NCBI RefSeq assembly: GCF_016906535.1
Contig: NC_057374.1
Span: forward strand, 930,001-994,000
Source: Rhizoctonia solani
Lineage: Eukaryota; Basidiomycota; Agaricomycetes; Cantharellales; Ceratobasidiaceae
DNA: 64,000 nt
Direction: 5' to 3'
Shown: positions 13,171 through 25,005 of the stretch, piece after piece
Numbering within the stretch: the stretch's first letter is position 1
Layout: the number at the start of each line of letters is the position of its first letter
Program-made: the position numbers and the translations under genes
Notes under the pieces: model-generated
Databases searched by the model: none
The model's input: only the letters and a program-made list of their open reading frames with translations
Told to the model about the DNA's origin: nothing

Positions 13171-13550
13171 TGATCGTTACGGAGGGAAAGGGAAAGGAGG
13201 TAGAGGCGGTGGGGAGGTCCTAGCTGCTCTCCGACGTGTGATGTGGGCCGGCCCTGAGCATACAAACAATCCACGCCGCCACACTCGACTCGCACTTGCT
13301 ACTATACTGTTGCTAGTCCTATTATACCACACCACACTCCCCTCGAGCCAACAAATACAACAGCAGGAACCAGCGAGGCAGTACCAGGAAGCCTCGAGTC
13401 CGATAAGCCACCAGTTACTGAGAACAGCCCGCTCAGACAGCACGTCCCCCACGTGTCCCTGGGTGAATATATGCGCTGACGTAATTGTGCCCTTTTAGGC
13501 ATCATTGGCACGCTCTACCTCCCGACCACCACGTCCGATCGCAGTGTACG
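13171..13550. promoter_or_regulatory. Bidirectional promoter between FHA gene and BBC1-like gene
   Basis: A 380-bp gap between two divergent start codons. It carries a palindromic CACGTG (13450-13455) and a CRE-like TGACGTAA (13477-13484) just upstream of the BBC1-like start. These are sequence matches to bHLH and bZIP site types; their use is inference. Confidence 0.45.
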
Positions 13551-16500
13551 ATGGCCGACGAGGAACAGCCCCCGCCCCGCAAAGTGGGCTCGTTGCGCGA
13601 CCGGATTGCCCAGTTTGAGAAGAAGCCCGAGACGACGAGTGCGCCACCCCCAGCCAGGCCAGCCCCGAAGCAATGGGCATGGAAGGCAAAGCAGGAGGCT
13701 GCTGTTGCTGCTGGGCCTCCCACCACTCCTCCAGTGGCTCTAGTCCCGAGAAACCTGCGCCGAGTGCCCATGAGAGGTCTCCCTCGCCCCCTCCCCAGCG
13801 CCCTGCGTTCTCATCCAACGATGCACGCGAGGCTATCGCGGGTGGGATGGGAAGTCTCAAAGAGCGCATGGCTGCCCTTCAAGGCAGGAACATCGGTGGC
13901 ATGGCCCCAGCCGCAAAGCCAAAGAAGATTGTCATCGAGCGAGAGGAACCCAAGGAGGATGAACAAGCCGAGCCTGCTCAAGACGAAGACGAGGAAGAAC
14001 AGGCGCGTAGGGCGAGACTGGCAGAACGGATGGCCAAGGTGCGTTCCTCTCATTTAATATAGTAAACGATACACTCAGGTACGGCGCGCATAGCTCGGTG
14101 GAGCGCGCGTCGGAATGGGCCCACCTCTGTTCTCACGCCCTCAGAAACACGAAGAGACGACGGAAGATGATAAGCACCCGAGGCCACTAGTGACGTCCCA
14201 GCCGACCCTAAACAGGAACCCAAGGCTACGGCAGTCGAGAACGAGTCTGCGCCCGACGCCGCGGAGCCTGCCACCACCGACGCCGAACCCGCAACCTCTG
14301 ACCCTCATGTCGTCTCGGATGAGGTCAAGCCTGCACCCTCCGACGAGCAAGCCGTACCGTCTGATGACACCAAGCCTGCGCCCGCTGAAGAGCCAAGGAC
14401 GTGCCTCCATCGATGAGCGAATCCACACATCCAGAATCGAATCCTCCAGTTACGTCTCCCGAGCCCGCAGCAGTTACGTCCCCAGACCCAATTAGTCTCG
14501 ATCACCTCCGACCAGTATGCCGATTCCAGCTGCACCCAAGCGCGCTGCTCCACCCAGGAAGAAAGCTGCCAGAAAGGTCGTCGAAGAGAGTAAACCCGAG
14601 CCCGAGGACGGTGACAAGTCTATCGAAGTCGAGGGCAAAACCGAAGTCGAGGAAACCAAGGCCGAACCTCAGATCGAAGACAAACCAGCCCCGAGGAAGA
14701 CAAGTCTGCTCCTGTCGAAGATAAAACCCGCCTCCGAAGCCGAGGCCAAGGACGAACCCGATGTAGAGACCAAACCCGAGCCCGAGTCCACAGAGCCAAG
14801 TCTGAGCCGACTGAGACCAAAGAAGAATCTGCCAGCGTCGACTTTTCGAAAGCCAAAGATATTGGAATGGCCCCTGTTCCGATTGAGCGTGTACCAACCG
14901 CCAGTCGAACGTGAATCTACTCCAGTCGAGCGTGAATCCACTCCCCCAGTTGAGCGTGAATCTACTCCTCCAGTTGAACGTGCAGCCACTCCTGTTGAAC
15001 GGGCGCGTACTCACCTATTGAGCGAGCAACCACTCCACCAGTTCAACGCGTACAGACTCCGCCTGTAGATCACGCGCAGTCTCCTCCAACCGCACCCTTC
15101 TCACCAGCACCCGTCCACCCAGGGGCCGTATCTCCTATCGTGCGCCCAGGATCTCCTATCCCTCGCCCTGGATCACCTGACTCTGCTCCACGCCCTCAAT
15201 CACCAGGCTCAGATTCATCCTGAATTGCCAGTACCAGTACCGCGTCCCGAGTCTCCACTCGCTCAACCAGGACAACCCGTCTTGAGGCCTGAATCACCCG
15301 AGCCCAAAGCTGCGACCTCTCGCCCCGAGTCTCCTGCACCAGTTCGCCCTGCGTCCCAGCCCCCGTCCGAGCTGCCTCGCCCCGCCCGCCAGGTCTTCCT
15401 CCCCAGTCCCAATTAGGTCCGCCTCGCCGGTCCTAGCGAGACCCGAGTCCCCAGCGGCCGCTCGCCCCCGCTCTCCAAGTCTTCCGCCGCGCCCTGTATC
15501 TCCAGTGGCAGCTCGCGCCCTATCTCCGCCCCGTCTCGCCGACCATGCTCCCCTCGTCGCCCCCCGTGAGGAGAGCAGGAACCAGACGCGCTTCATTACT
15601 ACGATCCGAAGTCCCGCTCTCCGAACTACGCGGAGAGGCCGAAAGGAGAGACCCGAATCCGAAGAACCCGAATCCGAAGAGAGCAAAAAGGCAAACCTCG
15701 CCGCGCGGATGGGCTAAAACTCGGGGGCGTGTCCATGTTTGCGCCTCAGCGCCGGTCGAGCATCGACGTCGAGCGTCGGGCTAGTATAGACTCCGAACGC
15801 CGGGCAAGCATAGATCTCGAGCGTCGGTCGAGTCTGGAAGGTAGAAAGGAGCCGTTCCCGACTGCTCCAACAGACGAAGAGGTTGCCGAGTTGGAGCGCC
15901 GAGGTTCGATGGAGAGTCTTACGGGCCATGCATAGGACGAACCGCAAGTGCCGAGAGACGACAACGAGCCGTTTTCGCCTCAGAGTCGGACCTCGTCTCC
16001 GTCTCATTTGAGAAGGGGAGCTTGGGCAGCGTTGGGCGGAGAAGTAGTTTGGATGCGGGGTCGACGAGAAAGTCGAGCGGAGAGGTAAGTGTATGCGTAT
16101 TGAATCGAGAAACGCGGGGGGAGGGTTAATTTCAACTTGCAGATTCGAAGGGATTCAATTGGAGATATCCCAGCATCGGAGGTTAGGGTACGGAAAGCTT
16201 AATTACTCGGTCGAATCTTAATTATTACGATCATGATAGTCGCCTCCTCAGCGTTCGCCTCCATCCGTCGGTCGACACCAGCGGTGCCTGAAGAACAGCC
16301 ATCTCCGATCGAGGAGTCTGCCCCTTCCCACACTCGTCCGAGTCTTCCGCCTCCACCACACCCGAGTTTGTTGCTCCGCCTCCCCCGGCGGTTTCATCTT
16401 CTCCTGCCCCCAACGTTAGTCCGCCGCCTCCTCCTCCGGTGACTTCTCCTCCTAGCATCTGAATTTTGTTGCCCACCTCCGCCACCAGCGCATGCACCTC

Positions 16501-18768
16501 CACCACGACCAAGCGGGTCTCCTCCACCTCCTCCCAGGCCTTCAAACGCTCCGCCCCACCTCCGCCGGCTCAGGAGGAGGAGCAAGAAGAGGAAGAGGAA
16601 GAGGAGGAAGATGCAATTGATGCGGTATCTCCAGCACCACCTCCCATGCCCTCGTCACCACCTGTATCGTCGCCCCCACAACTCCCATCCTCTCCCCCTC
16701 CACCCGTTCCGACTTCTCGACCGCCTCGCAAACCAAGCATTCCAATCCCAGAGCGCGACTCGGACTACAACTCTCCTTCCCGGTCATCCGCAGACCACTC
16801 TCGAGCCGCTCAATTGGTAGGTATTGCTCAACCAGAAGCGGAATCGCCAACCAAATCCGAGGTTGCACCCGAGACTGCTGCCCCCAAGGCAGAAGAAGAG
16901 GAACAAGGAGAAACAGAGGAACAAGCACGTCGTCGAACTATTGCTCAACGCATGGCCAAACTTGGTGGAATCAAGTTTGGTCTGCCTGGAGTGGCACCCC
17001 CGCCTGTGCCTCGTCGACAGCCCACGAATCCACCCGAAGAGGAAGAGAACAAGGAGTCAACTGAAACTGATGATACACCTGCTCCCGCCCCTACCGGTCC
17101 TGTATCCGAGGAGGCTCAGCCCGTAGACGATGGGTCTGAAGAGTCCGAGAGGGCACGCAAGGAACGAATTGCTGCCAAGATGGCTGCGATGGGCGGGATG
17201 CGATTCGGGATGCTTCCTCCGGTGCGGGTGGTCCACTAGGCAGACCCCTCCGCCTCCTTCCGCCGCACCTCCTCCACCCCCATCTACTGGCCCGCCTCCA
17301 CCACCTACTGCCGTCCCGCCTCCGGTACCTTCCGCCGCCCCGCCCCGACCACCTTCATCAGCTCCACCTCCTCCAGCGTTTATTCCCCACCTCCTCCACC
17401 CGTGCCTACCAAGGCCAAGTCCCGAGCGAGGTGCATCAGAGGTGGATGACTTTGCAACAGTTCAGAGGGCCAGAGTCTCGAGGAGGAAGGCGTACATGTC
17501 GAAGCTGAAGTGAGCGAGCCAGAGCAGTTGGTATGCCCGAGGAAGACGACGAGCCGACTCCTCCACCTCCTCCTCGCCCCGCGAATCGACCCCTCCCGTT
17601 CCGCGCGCGACGTCTCCCCAGCCGGAACCCGCCTCGAGCTCCTGGGTCTCGGCAGAATTCAGTCGACCTTAATAGCCAACCACAAGGGTTTACGATGGTC
17701 GAGGCACCAGGCGACGAATCTGAAGCGGATGGTCTCCACCTCCTCCACGCCCAAGTACACGCCCGCCACCTCCACCCAGCTCACGCCTCCGCCACCCCCA
17801 CCCGAAGAATCCGATTCGAGCATGCCGGAGTGGACGAGTACATGACTCGGTCGTTGGTCAGCGAAGATGAAACGAACTATCCGATGGCCAAGGGGCTTCC
17901 ACGCGCACCTCGAGAGAACTTCCCATCCGCCCAGACCCGCCGTTATTCGCCCTCTGCCGCGCCGCCCCAGGACATGAGCCATTCGGACATGCTCATGGTC
18001 TTATGGGGGAAAGTGGGTGTCCAAATCACTCAAAGCGCACTCACTCTCGCTGAAAGGGGTAGAAGGTCAATAGTCGGGGATGGTACCAGCACTGGTTTTG
18101 TCACGGCCGTTTTGGCGGGTGTCGATAGCGCATACAAGGCTCCTACGGTTGGCCGGTCTTCGCCCAGAACGGAGGAAGAGCCCGGTCGGCATGCCTGGAG
18201 ATATCATCGTGATGACGGATATTAAGCTCAAGGGGCCAAATCACTCAAAGCGCACTCACTCTCGCTGAAAGGGGTAGAAGGTCAATAGTCGGGGATGGTA
18301 CCAGCACTGGTTTTGTCACGGCCGTTTTGGCGGGTGTCGATAGCGCATACAATGGCTCCTACGGTTGGCCGGTCTTCGCCCAGAACGGAGGAACAGTTCA
18401 GCGCCGGTCGAGCGATATTATGCTGGAGATATCATCGTGATGACGGATATTAAGCTCAAGGGGCACAAGGGGCTACAAGCGTACTCGACGCACGTAAGCG
18501 GGGAACTGGTTGGTGTCGTCAGTGAGTTCGAGGCCAAGAAGCACAAGGTCAAGGTTTGGCAACCCGCTTTGCAACCTAATACCTACCCTGTAAGTTAATG
18601 TGGTTTGTGTGAGCTTGGTACTGATTACCACTCGTAGACCGTGGAATCTGCAAGCTATCGTTTGGAAGACCTAAAGAGTGGCACTATCCAGGTACGTCGT
18701 GGCGCTTGTTGTAGCCAGACGTGAGCTAACATCCCAACTAGGTTTATCGCGTTGCCGAGAATGTTTAG
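13551..18768 (+). CDS. BBC1: BBC1-like actin-patch scaffold, Pro-rich; reading frame broken many times
   Basis: BBC1 (Mti1) proteins bind type I myosins and restrain Arp2/3 activation at endocytic actin patches. The ATG at 13551 starts MADEEQPPPRKVGSLRDRIA without an N-terminal SH3 domain, unlike yeast. Four basic helical repeats of the type IAxRMAKLGG recur, for example RARLAERMAKV, RTIAQRMAKLGGIKFG and ERIAAKMAAMGGMRFG. Between them lie Pro/Glu/Ser-rich tracts. The C-terminal conserved domain is clear (GDIIVMTDIKLKGHKG, VGVVSEFEAKKHKVKVW, YRLEDLKSGTIQVYRV) and ends at TAG 18768. Coding signal jumps between all three frames at roughly 100-300 bp intervals (for example near 13700-13740, 14180 and 14400), and a local duplication lies at 18021-18464. 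Damage is almost entirely indels in C/G-rich tracts, so assembly error is more likely than decay; a pseudogene remains possible. Confidence 0.75.
14900..15010 (+). repeat. Minisatellite encoding PVERESTP-type repeats in the BBC1-like gene
   Basis: About four imperfect repeats of 24-27 bp, each encoding a variant of PVERESTP. They lie inside the disordered middle of the BBC1-like protein. The frame changes just after the array, as expected for a region hard to sequence. Confidence 0.75.
15750..15838 (+). repeat. 24-bp tandem repeats encoding ERRASID units (RRxS phosphosite array)
   Basis: Units of exactly 24 bp start at 15750, 15774, 15798 and 15822 (last partial), encoding RRSSIDVE, RRASIDSE, RRASIDLE and RRSSLE. 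A fifth related motif, ERRGSMES, follows near 15893. Each unit has an Arg-Arg-x-Ser core, the consensus for PKA and other basophilic kinases. The array lies in the BBC1-like gene. Confidence 0.85.
18021..18464 (+). repeat. Imperfect tandem duplication of the BBC1 C-terminal domain (two copies, about 215 and 229 bp)
   Basis: Copy 1 (about 18021-18235) and copy 2 (about 18236-18464) share long identical stretches that begin at ccaaatcactcaaagcgcac and end at attaagctcaagggg. Copy 1 lacks one t in the segment acaaggctcc and has lost part of the coding middle. Copy 2 keeps acaatggctcc but lacks one c in attatgctggag. Only a mosaic of the two gives the expected domain. The copies are directly adjacent with no target-site or element structure. 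Confidence 0.9.
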
Positions 18769-19805
18769 ACAATTATGGGAATGTTTTTTGTAAATGAATT
18801 GAGTATGATTTGTTCTACCTTGATCACAATTCATGTATGTAGATAGTTGAACCGAAATTATGGAGACCTCAGCGAAGGACAGCGCGAAATACAAAGGTAA
18901 TAAGATGCGCATATAACTCGAAATCGCCGTATTGTGGTTGGTGAGGGTTGTCATAGAAATATATAACGGATTCAAGTCAAGAGATCATGAGGCCCAAGAC
19001 GCGGGTGCTCGCCTGGGGACGTTGGATGAGTACTCTGTGGGAGGACAAGATGCTGAAGACTCGTACACCCTTTCAGTCAGATTCACCTAAAAAGCAGCAT
19101 GCCTTGTACTTATTCGTAGTATTATACTAAAAGTGCCCACCCACCAGTTGACTGATAGCTCATATCTTATTGAAAATGGTCGTTTGTCGAGTATCATATT
19201 AAATTTTAGCATTTGTCTGCGTACAGTGCCAATAAAATATTGCAGCAAGTAATACAACCTTCTCCAGGTTGGAAAGCAACCTCTTATTCGATGTTGACCA
19301 ATACAGAACAGTGGCAACTCTTTGGTTGTGCTGGGAAAGGAACTGGCTGTTTTCCCAGCGCCATGATGACCGTTATGGATCGTACACTCTAACGAGTTGT
19401 TGTCCAAGTTTCGAGCCACTCGTCAGAAGTTGTGAATATTTGTATGAAGAACTGAGGAGCTTGGACAGCCCTTGCGACAACCTCCAACGTTGCATAAGCC
19501 CAATATATATATGCATGGACTCCCAAGGAGCAATGAGACAGGGTGACACTCTGGTGAGAATGGGGACATTGTCAACCCAACGGAGCAATTCTTCGTGTAG
19601 TAGGGTGCGACCACTACTAGTATGTGTACGAATATTGCTATTTTGGCTATTTAGATCAGGTGTTGTGTATATGGCATATGGTGAACCTCCTGGTCGACCG
19701 AGTCGTTATCAAACGTTTAATTTGAGTCTCAAGGGATGCATCAGAGCACATCGGAAAACTCATTGTGTAAAACAGAATGATCGCAGATCCAGATCAGGTA
19801 GGATG
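18769..19805. other. Intergenic between BBC1-like and GH88 genes (convergent)
   Basis: About 1 kb between two convergent stop codons. An open frame of 183 codons on the plus strand (19269-19820) shows no domain, no splice pattern and no known relative. It overlaps the end of the GH88 gene, so I do not call it a gene. Confidence 0.5.
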
Positions 19806-21590
19806 CTAGCACGAGGCTAGACCAAGCTTTAGCATAGTGTTCCCGGCCTTTGGATAAAATTAGTCGAGCATAAAATAGGTGATTTGGTCTTGCCATACCT
19901 GTATAGCATAATAGTCTCCATAGACTAAGCCTGTGTTTGTGTTGTTCCGACGAGCGTTCGAAGTGCCGTTGCTCAAAATGCTATCCCAAGTTGGCTGGAG
20001 TGCAAACTTGAAGTTGTGCACCAAAAGCTATACGAACCAATGGATATGTATCAATGTCCGAGGCATTGCCATTTAGGTTTTGAAATTCTCACCTTGACTC
20101 CCTGCTCCTTATAATAGTCTTCGCCTGTGACGTTTTGCTCTGGGTTATGGATGGGATGAGGGGGGGTTATGGACTGAACTACGTTACTACTCACATAGGC
20201 TTCGGCTTCTGCCAATATAAACAGCCCTTCAGCAGCGATAGTGGCAGCAGAGGTATCAGCTGGCCGATTAGGAGTGGGTGCGTCAAAGTCACTACCCACA
20301 CGATATAAGTTTGTCTAAGCTGCTTTTATTCTGAGCTAGCACTCACTACGGAGGAATTCCGTCCGAAGGTAGGCGACTTAGAAATACTTTTGCCATTCTT
20401 CGAGCGGCATCCAGATAGTGGTTGATTGGTGAGGTTGAACACTATAACACAGCTCTTGTAAATAGTCTGCATAATGTGCTCAGAATAGTTTCTTACTTTT
20501 GGCGAATCCATATATACCCCAAGCTTGACCTGTAACTCCGATCTGATTAAACAAATAGGTTACACGCAGGCACAGACTCTTACCTCGTGTCCAGGTGCTG
20601 TCTTCCGCGTAGCCCTGGTTAGTGTAATATCTGATGATTGCGCCTGTATTTTCATTGTACACTACAACCTGATACGAAGAGCCTATTGAATTCAAATCCA
20701 TTAGATTATGCAATGTGTTTCAATTATTTATTCACCATCGGGACGAACGTGGTTGGCAATTGTTTTGTTAGCATGACTGATAGCCATATCGATCAGTGTT
20801 TGATTTCCAGATAGATCTGCTGCCTTGAACAGTAGCTGCATCCTCTGATTAGAGTCTTGATACGTCAGAAGATATTTAAAGACTTAAAGCACACCTCTAG
20901 ATTCATCATATTGTCCACAATTACATGAAATTCGGGCCCATCACTGTCCCAACTCCGTGTACAACCAACTATACCATTGTAGCGATTGGCCAGCAGCACA
21001 GCGAAGTTCTTTACGCCGCAATGGCACTAACATTGGTCGGGTTACTGTCACCCCACTCAATATGTATATCATACCACGATGAAGATTTTCAACTTACATT
21101 TTGAGTTCCTCTAAGTACGGAATGGCCAGGAACCCCTGGTCGTGCTCTTGTGCATTCCCCCCTTGAAGCGGAATCAAACCATTGCTGGTGCCAATATTAT
21201 TATAAGTGGTGCTTTAACAGAATAATGATCGAATAAAAGGGACAAACCTCCAGTGCCTTCCGTATGTAAGCCAATCAACCGAATTCAAAGCCTCGTTGTT
21301 GGGACACAAACCTTTGCGTTCCTCCAAAAGGTAGAAAGATCCTGGCAAGAAGCCGCTGGTCCACCGGTCTGCTTCTTGCCAGATCCATGAGCCATTAGAC
21401 GTCGTGAGGTGTGGGTAAGACGCGCCTTGTATGCCGCACCAATACGATCATACTTCTCGACTATGTATGGCGAGAAAATGCTGTCAGAGTATGTAGGTGC
21501 TAGAGCAAGCGATCGGTGGAGAAACAAAACGCTTGATAGGAGTGATAGAGACCACATCATGCGGGAGTAGTAACGCACAGTATGGCTCAC
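19806..21590 (-). CDS. Glycoside hydrolase family 88-like unsaturated glucuronyl hydrolase, secreted
   Basis: GH88 enzymes hydrate and open the unsaturated uronic acid at the end of oligosaccharides made by polysaccharide lyases. A signal peptide (MMWSLSLLSSVLFLHRSLALA) precedes the alpha/alpha-barrel. Family segments in order are RWTSGFLPGSFYLLEERKG, HDQGFLAIPYLEEL, TRSWDSDGPEFHVIVDNMMN (with the catalytic Asp region), HANKTIANHVRP, TNQGYAEDSTWTRG, QAWGIYGFAK, DAARRMAKVFLSRLPSDG, DFDAPTPNRPADTSAAT and LVYGDYYAIQ. Several short introns separate these. One frame break near 21420-21430 separates the leader (AAYKA) from the first barrel segment (ASYPHLTTSNGSW). The final exon after GDYYAIQ is my inference (ends LKLGLASC, stop 19806). 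The start could also be the internal Met at about 21560. Confidence 0.82.
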
Positions 21591-22516
21591 ACTAGATAGC
21601 CTTTTAAGTCTCGAACGGATGCGGCATTCTTAGGCTTGTTAAATGGTAACACATCTTGGAATGATTTCTTGGTTGATCAAATACAGGACTATGCTGCGCA
21701 TGCAGGTTTAACGGTCAGCAAGGTTTGATTTAGGGTTCAACTTTACAGCCTGATTCTCCGAAGTCCCCGAAAATGCTCAAGAGCACTCATCATGTTGGGA
21801 GAAACCTCAAGGGTATCTACGCAGTTGTGAGTTGGGTGGTAAATTGGAAGGGTTTGCAAGTGGTAGACAACGTAAATAGTCGCTGACTAATAAATAGCCA
21901 TATTGCGCTCTGGAGCGCTTCAAACCGTTCATTTAATTCACTAGAGAGATAAAATTACATTCATCCATCACCACGTGGACCAACACCATCATATGAAACA
22001 GACAAGTGACGTCTTCAATTCCAATGATGAAGAAATACTTGATTAGTTCTAGTGGATGAGGTCGTTCGGCTGTATGCTTTGTCCCCTTGTAGTATTTTTT
22101 TAATCTCTTGCACATATACTAGCTTGTCGTGGATTTCGAGTAAACCCGGAGTTGGTCAACCGCGCACAAAGTTCATCTTTGCCACCCATACTAGGACCTC
22201 AAATTAGCCGAGTCAGTCGGACCATTCACCGTTCGCGAGGATGACCATCAAGACAGGTGCACAGATTTCAATGCCCGACACTGGGTGGGGTTGGTATTGG
22301 ATGCATATATAGTGGATGCGCGTTGCTAACAACGCTGACTCCCTAACTAACTCAAGGACCTCCAAGATTCTATTGCTACGGATCCAAAGGACAGGTAGCA
22401 CTCGTGTAATGAAAACGAATGCAGTATAATCAGAGTATGGAACTTGATCCATATTGTTTTCTTTGTCACTAAAAGTGCACAGACTAGATATGTGTTCACA
22501 TGAGGAAGCTTGTACC
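21591..22516. other. Intergenic upstream of GH88, to tRNA-Lys
   Basis: About 0.9 kb, AT-rich, with no gene I can support. It holds the promoter of the minus-strand GH88 gene on its left side. Short open frames here lack any domain or codon pattern. Confidence 0.5.
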
Positions 22517-22598
22517 GCCTGGCTAGCTCAATCGGTAGAGCGTGAGACTCTTACGAGACTCCATCTCAAGGTTGTGGGTTCGACCCCCACGTTAGGCT
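22517..22598 (+). tRNA. tRNA-Lys(CUU), 9-nt intron (copy B)
   Basis: Complete cloverleaf with the same mature sequence as copy A and the same CUU anticodon. The intron is cgagactcc, identical to copy C at 25006. A TTTTTT terminator follows within about 20 nt. It lies about 320 bp beyond the stop codon of heme oxygenase 2, in the opposite orientation. Confidence 0.95.
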
Positions 22599-22921
22599 AA
22601 TGGAATTATTTTTTGGCGCTATTTGATTACATGACATTACCATCCCAGGAATGACACTTAGGTAGACTATTCGCTTACTCTCTTGACCCCTTCAAGGACT
22701 GTTGCGATAATGAACCCCGGTCTGACGAGAATGTTAATAAATAAGAGTGCACTTGAATACTAGTACGTGGATACATGATTATAAACGAATGACATGTAAG
22801 TGGTATAGAAAGAAATAGCAAGGAGCGACGAGTTCCAAAATAATAGAAGGGCAAAGAATGGGTTGGACACGATTGGGAGACTGAATGATATCAATAGAAT
22901 ATGCAGTGGCCAGGTGTTCGT
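22599..22921. other. Spacer between tRNA-Lys B and heme oxygenase 2
   Basis: About 320 bp. It begins with the Pol III terminator of the tRNA and otherwise serves as the 3' flank of the convergent heme oxygenase gene. No other element is visible. Confidence 0.5.
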
Positions 22922-23979
22922 TTATGGGTTACCTCTGACCCATGGGACAATGCAATGAAGTCCAAATCGTCCGCCAGATGACCTCGTTCCGAAACCACCC
23001 ACGACTAAAACGAAATGAGCAAGCGCAATAGTAGTGGTGATGGCCACAAGCCCAGGCACTGCAAATGAACTTTCTTGTGCCCGTCGAGGCTTCTTGGCCG
23101 GAGTGAGGTCACCACCAACGGGGGTATATTCAGAAGCGCTCTCAATGAGGCGCTTATTATAGTTCATAGCTGTCACGGCTTCTTGGATCATGATTTCTGC
23201 AAATGAGAGATGTCACTAGTTTATTCGACTGGTGAAAGAGACTAAACGAACCTTTCAGTAGTCTATTATTGCCTACACCCTCGTTCATTCCTTGTCTGTA
23301 CCAGGCTTTAATCCTGAGCAACTCAGCATTGGAGGCGTATTCTTCTGTACCAGATCCACCATGCAACACGCCAAAGTCATAGAAGCTCGCACCAGCACCA
23401 CTATCAGGCAAGTCGTACGCCTTGCATATTTTGGTTTTTACAACTTGTCCTCCACTCAAGTCGCCCATATACCGCCCGTAGCCGTGAGCTAGTAGCCTGG
23501 AGTGATTCATCGAGTCCTTTGAGGATGCGAGCTTCTCAAGGTAAGCTACATAATCACGAATTCCCTCGGGAGGGGAGGTCAGCAGTGATTGGTAGAGTGG
23601 GTGCGAGGGCCATTCATCCACGGTTGTGTCTAAGAGGCACGCAATGTCTTCAGAGAGCCGGCTTGCTCGATGTAGAAGCGCAGGACGGTACGTTGGTGCA
23701 AGAACCGCGTTTGTAGAATGTGCGTCAAGTCCTTTTTCTAGAGCACTACGTGTGGGCAAATAGTTTAGGTTAAGCTACCATCGACTATGCTGTCACTAAC
23801 CTGTATACCTGGTATAAGGCCATCGCGTAAAATACGTATTCTTCCTTGGGAAGCTCTCCACGAGTAAGTTTGCCAGCAAAAGGCATTCTGGTTATTTCAT
23901 CATGGATCGTCTTCGTACTTCCATATATCAAGGTAGAGATAGGTCGAGAAAAGTCAAGTGGAGACGGAGGTGCTTGCAT
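22922..23979 (-). CDS. HMX1: Heme oxygenase, copy 2 (C-terminal membrane anchor, intact)
   Basis: Second heme oxygenase, converting heme to biliverdin, CO and iron. Exons are 23801-23979, 23252-23745 and 22922-23196, with both intron positions conserved relative to copy 1. The first exon carries the proximal-His segment (GSTKTIHDEITRM). The second has the signature HGYGRYMGDLSGGQ and, as in copy 1, AYDLPDSGAGASFYDFG. The third ends with a hydrophobic anchor (VAITTTIALAHFVLVVGG) and a short tail. Between catalytic domain and anchor is a short basic linker (TPAKKPRRAQ). No frame break. The start ATG at 23979 aligns with that of copy 1. It is the better candidate for the functional enzyme if the frameshift in copy 1 is real. 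Confidence 0.95.
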
Positions 23980-25005
23980 GGTGGTGAGTGGTAGTCGAGT
24001 AGCTGTTGTGATCTAGATGACAAGAAAGGGGCAGTCTATTTAAATAACCACGCCCATTTGCCAACAACGTAAAGCTGCGACAGGTGGCATGACGGAACAT
24101 AACACAGGAAAGCCGGACAAATAGCTAGTGGTTCTCGTAGCAATGTCCAGGGGTCGATCCTTGTTCGGTACCGTGGCTTGGGTTCCCCGGAACTGCCGAA
24201 TTGAATATCCTGCGGCGTCTTATGAGATCCTGTTGGGTTTGCTATGTGCATATGGTAAACTAGTCCACAAACTTATCTATGGCTCCCATGTGTGCCTATT
24301 CGACTAGGCTTTTAAGACATCCGAAACAGGTACGAGCATCTTCTAGGTTCCTAATAGCACGACAACAAAGCATGCCACATTCCGGTAATCAAGAGCCAAA
24401 CGTGGCGCGCATACCACAGCTAAGGCCCGTTAAGGATGCCTCGTGCATGGATGATCCTCCGGCCTCGCGTTTTGCACGGGATACACAGAGATCCGAACCA
24501 CTATTGAACCATGGCTCGTGTTATTCAAGGCTGTTCATAGTATCGCGACATGCGGGACTAGCCAATCACAGCCGAGCTACTCTACGCCAGCTGCCGATCC
24601 CGGCAAAACTTGGTGGACCGGAACCAACTGACCGTAACGCGTAGCCACAAAATCCATTACACTCAGACACACAGAGAGAGATATGCGGTAGGGCAACTTC
24701 TACCACCGCTGTAGTGAGAAGACTTGTGTGCTTCTAGGGATAAGCTAATTGACAAAGGCCCCATCGTGAAGGGCTACTATAATGATAGAGTTATCGATAT
24801 CAACAGTCGCAAGGGGCTCCAGTCTAGTGTATTTATTCGAATAGTTGAGCGATCCAGGTCATCATATCCAAGGCAAGTAGCTATATACGCACGAATCAAT
24901 TTGCTGGATGTGGTCCTCGATCAATTGCAAAATCCGAATAATCAAATTGAGGTGATTCGGCACCGTTTAAGCTTTCAAGTGATAAATGCAAAAAATGTGT
25001 CCATT
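23980..25005. other. Intergenic upstream of heme oxygenase 2, to tRNA-Lys C
   Basis: About 1 kb holding the promoter side of heme oxygenase 2. The longest open frame (24279-24644, plus) has no recognisable domain or splice structure and is not called. The right end carries the A-run that is the Pol III terminator of tRNA copy C. Confidence 0.5.

Noticed and set aside
19269..19820. 183-codon open frame on the plus strand between BBC1-like and GH88 genes
   Set aside because: No domain, odd composition, no splice structure, and it overlaps the GH88 last exon on the opposite strand; probably chance.
24279..24644. 121-codon open frame upstream of heme oxygenase 2
   Set aside because: No recognisable family or splice signals; composition like random open DNA.
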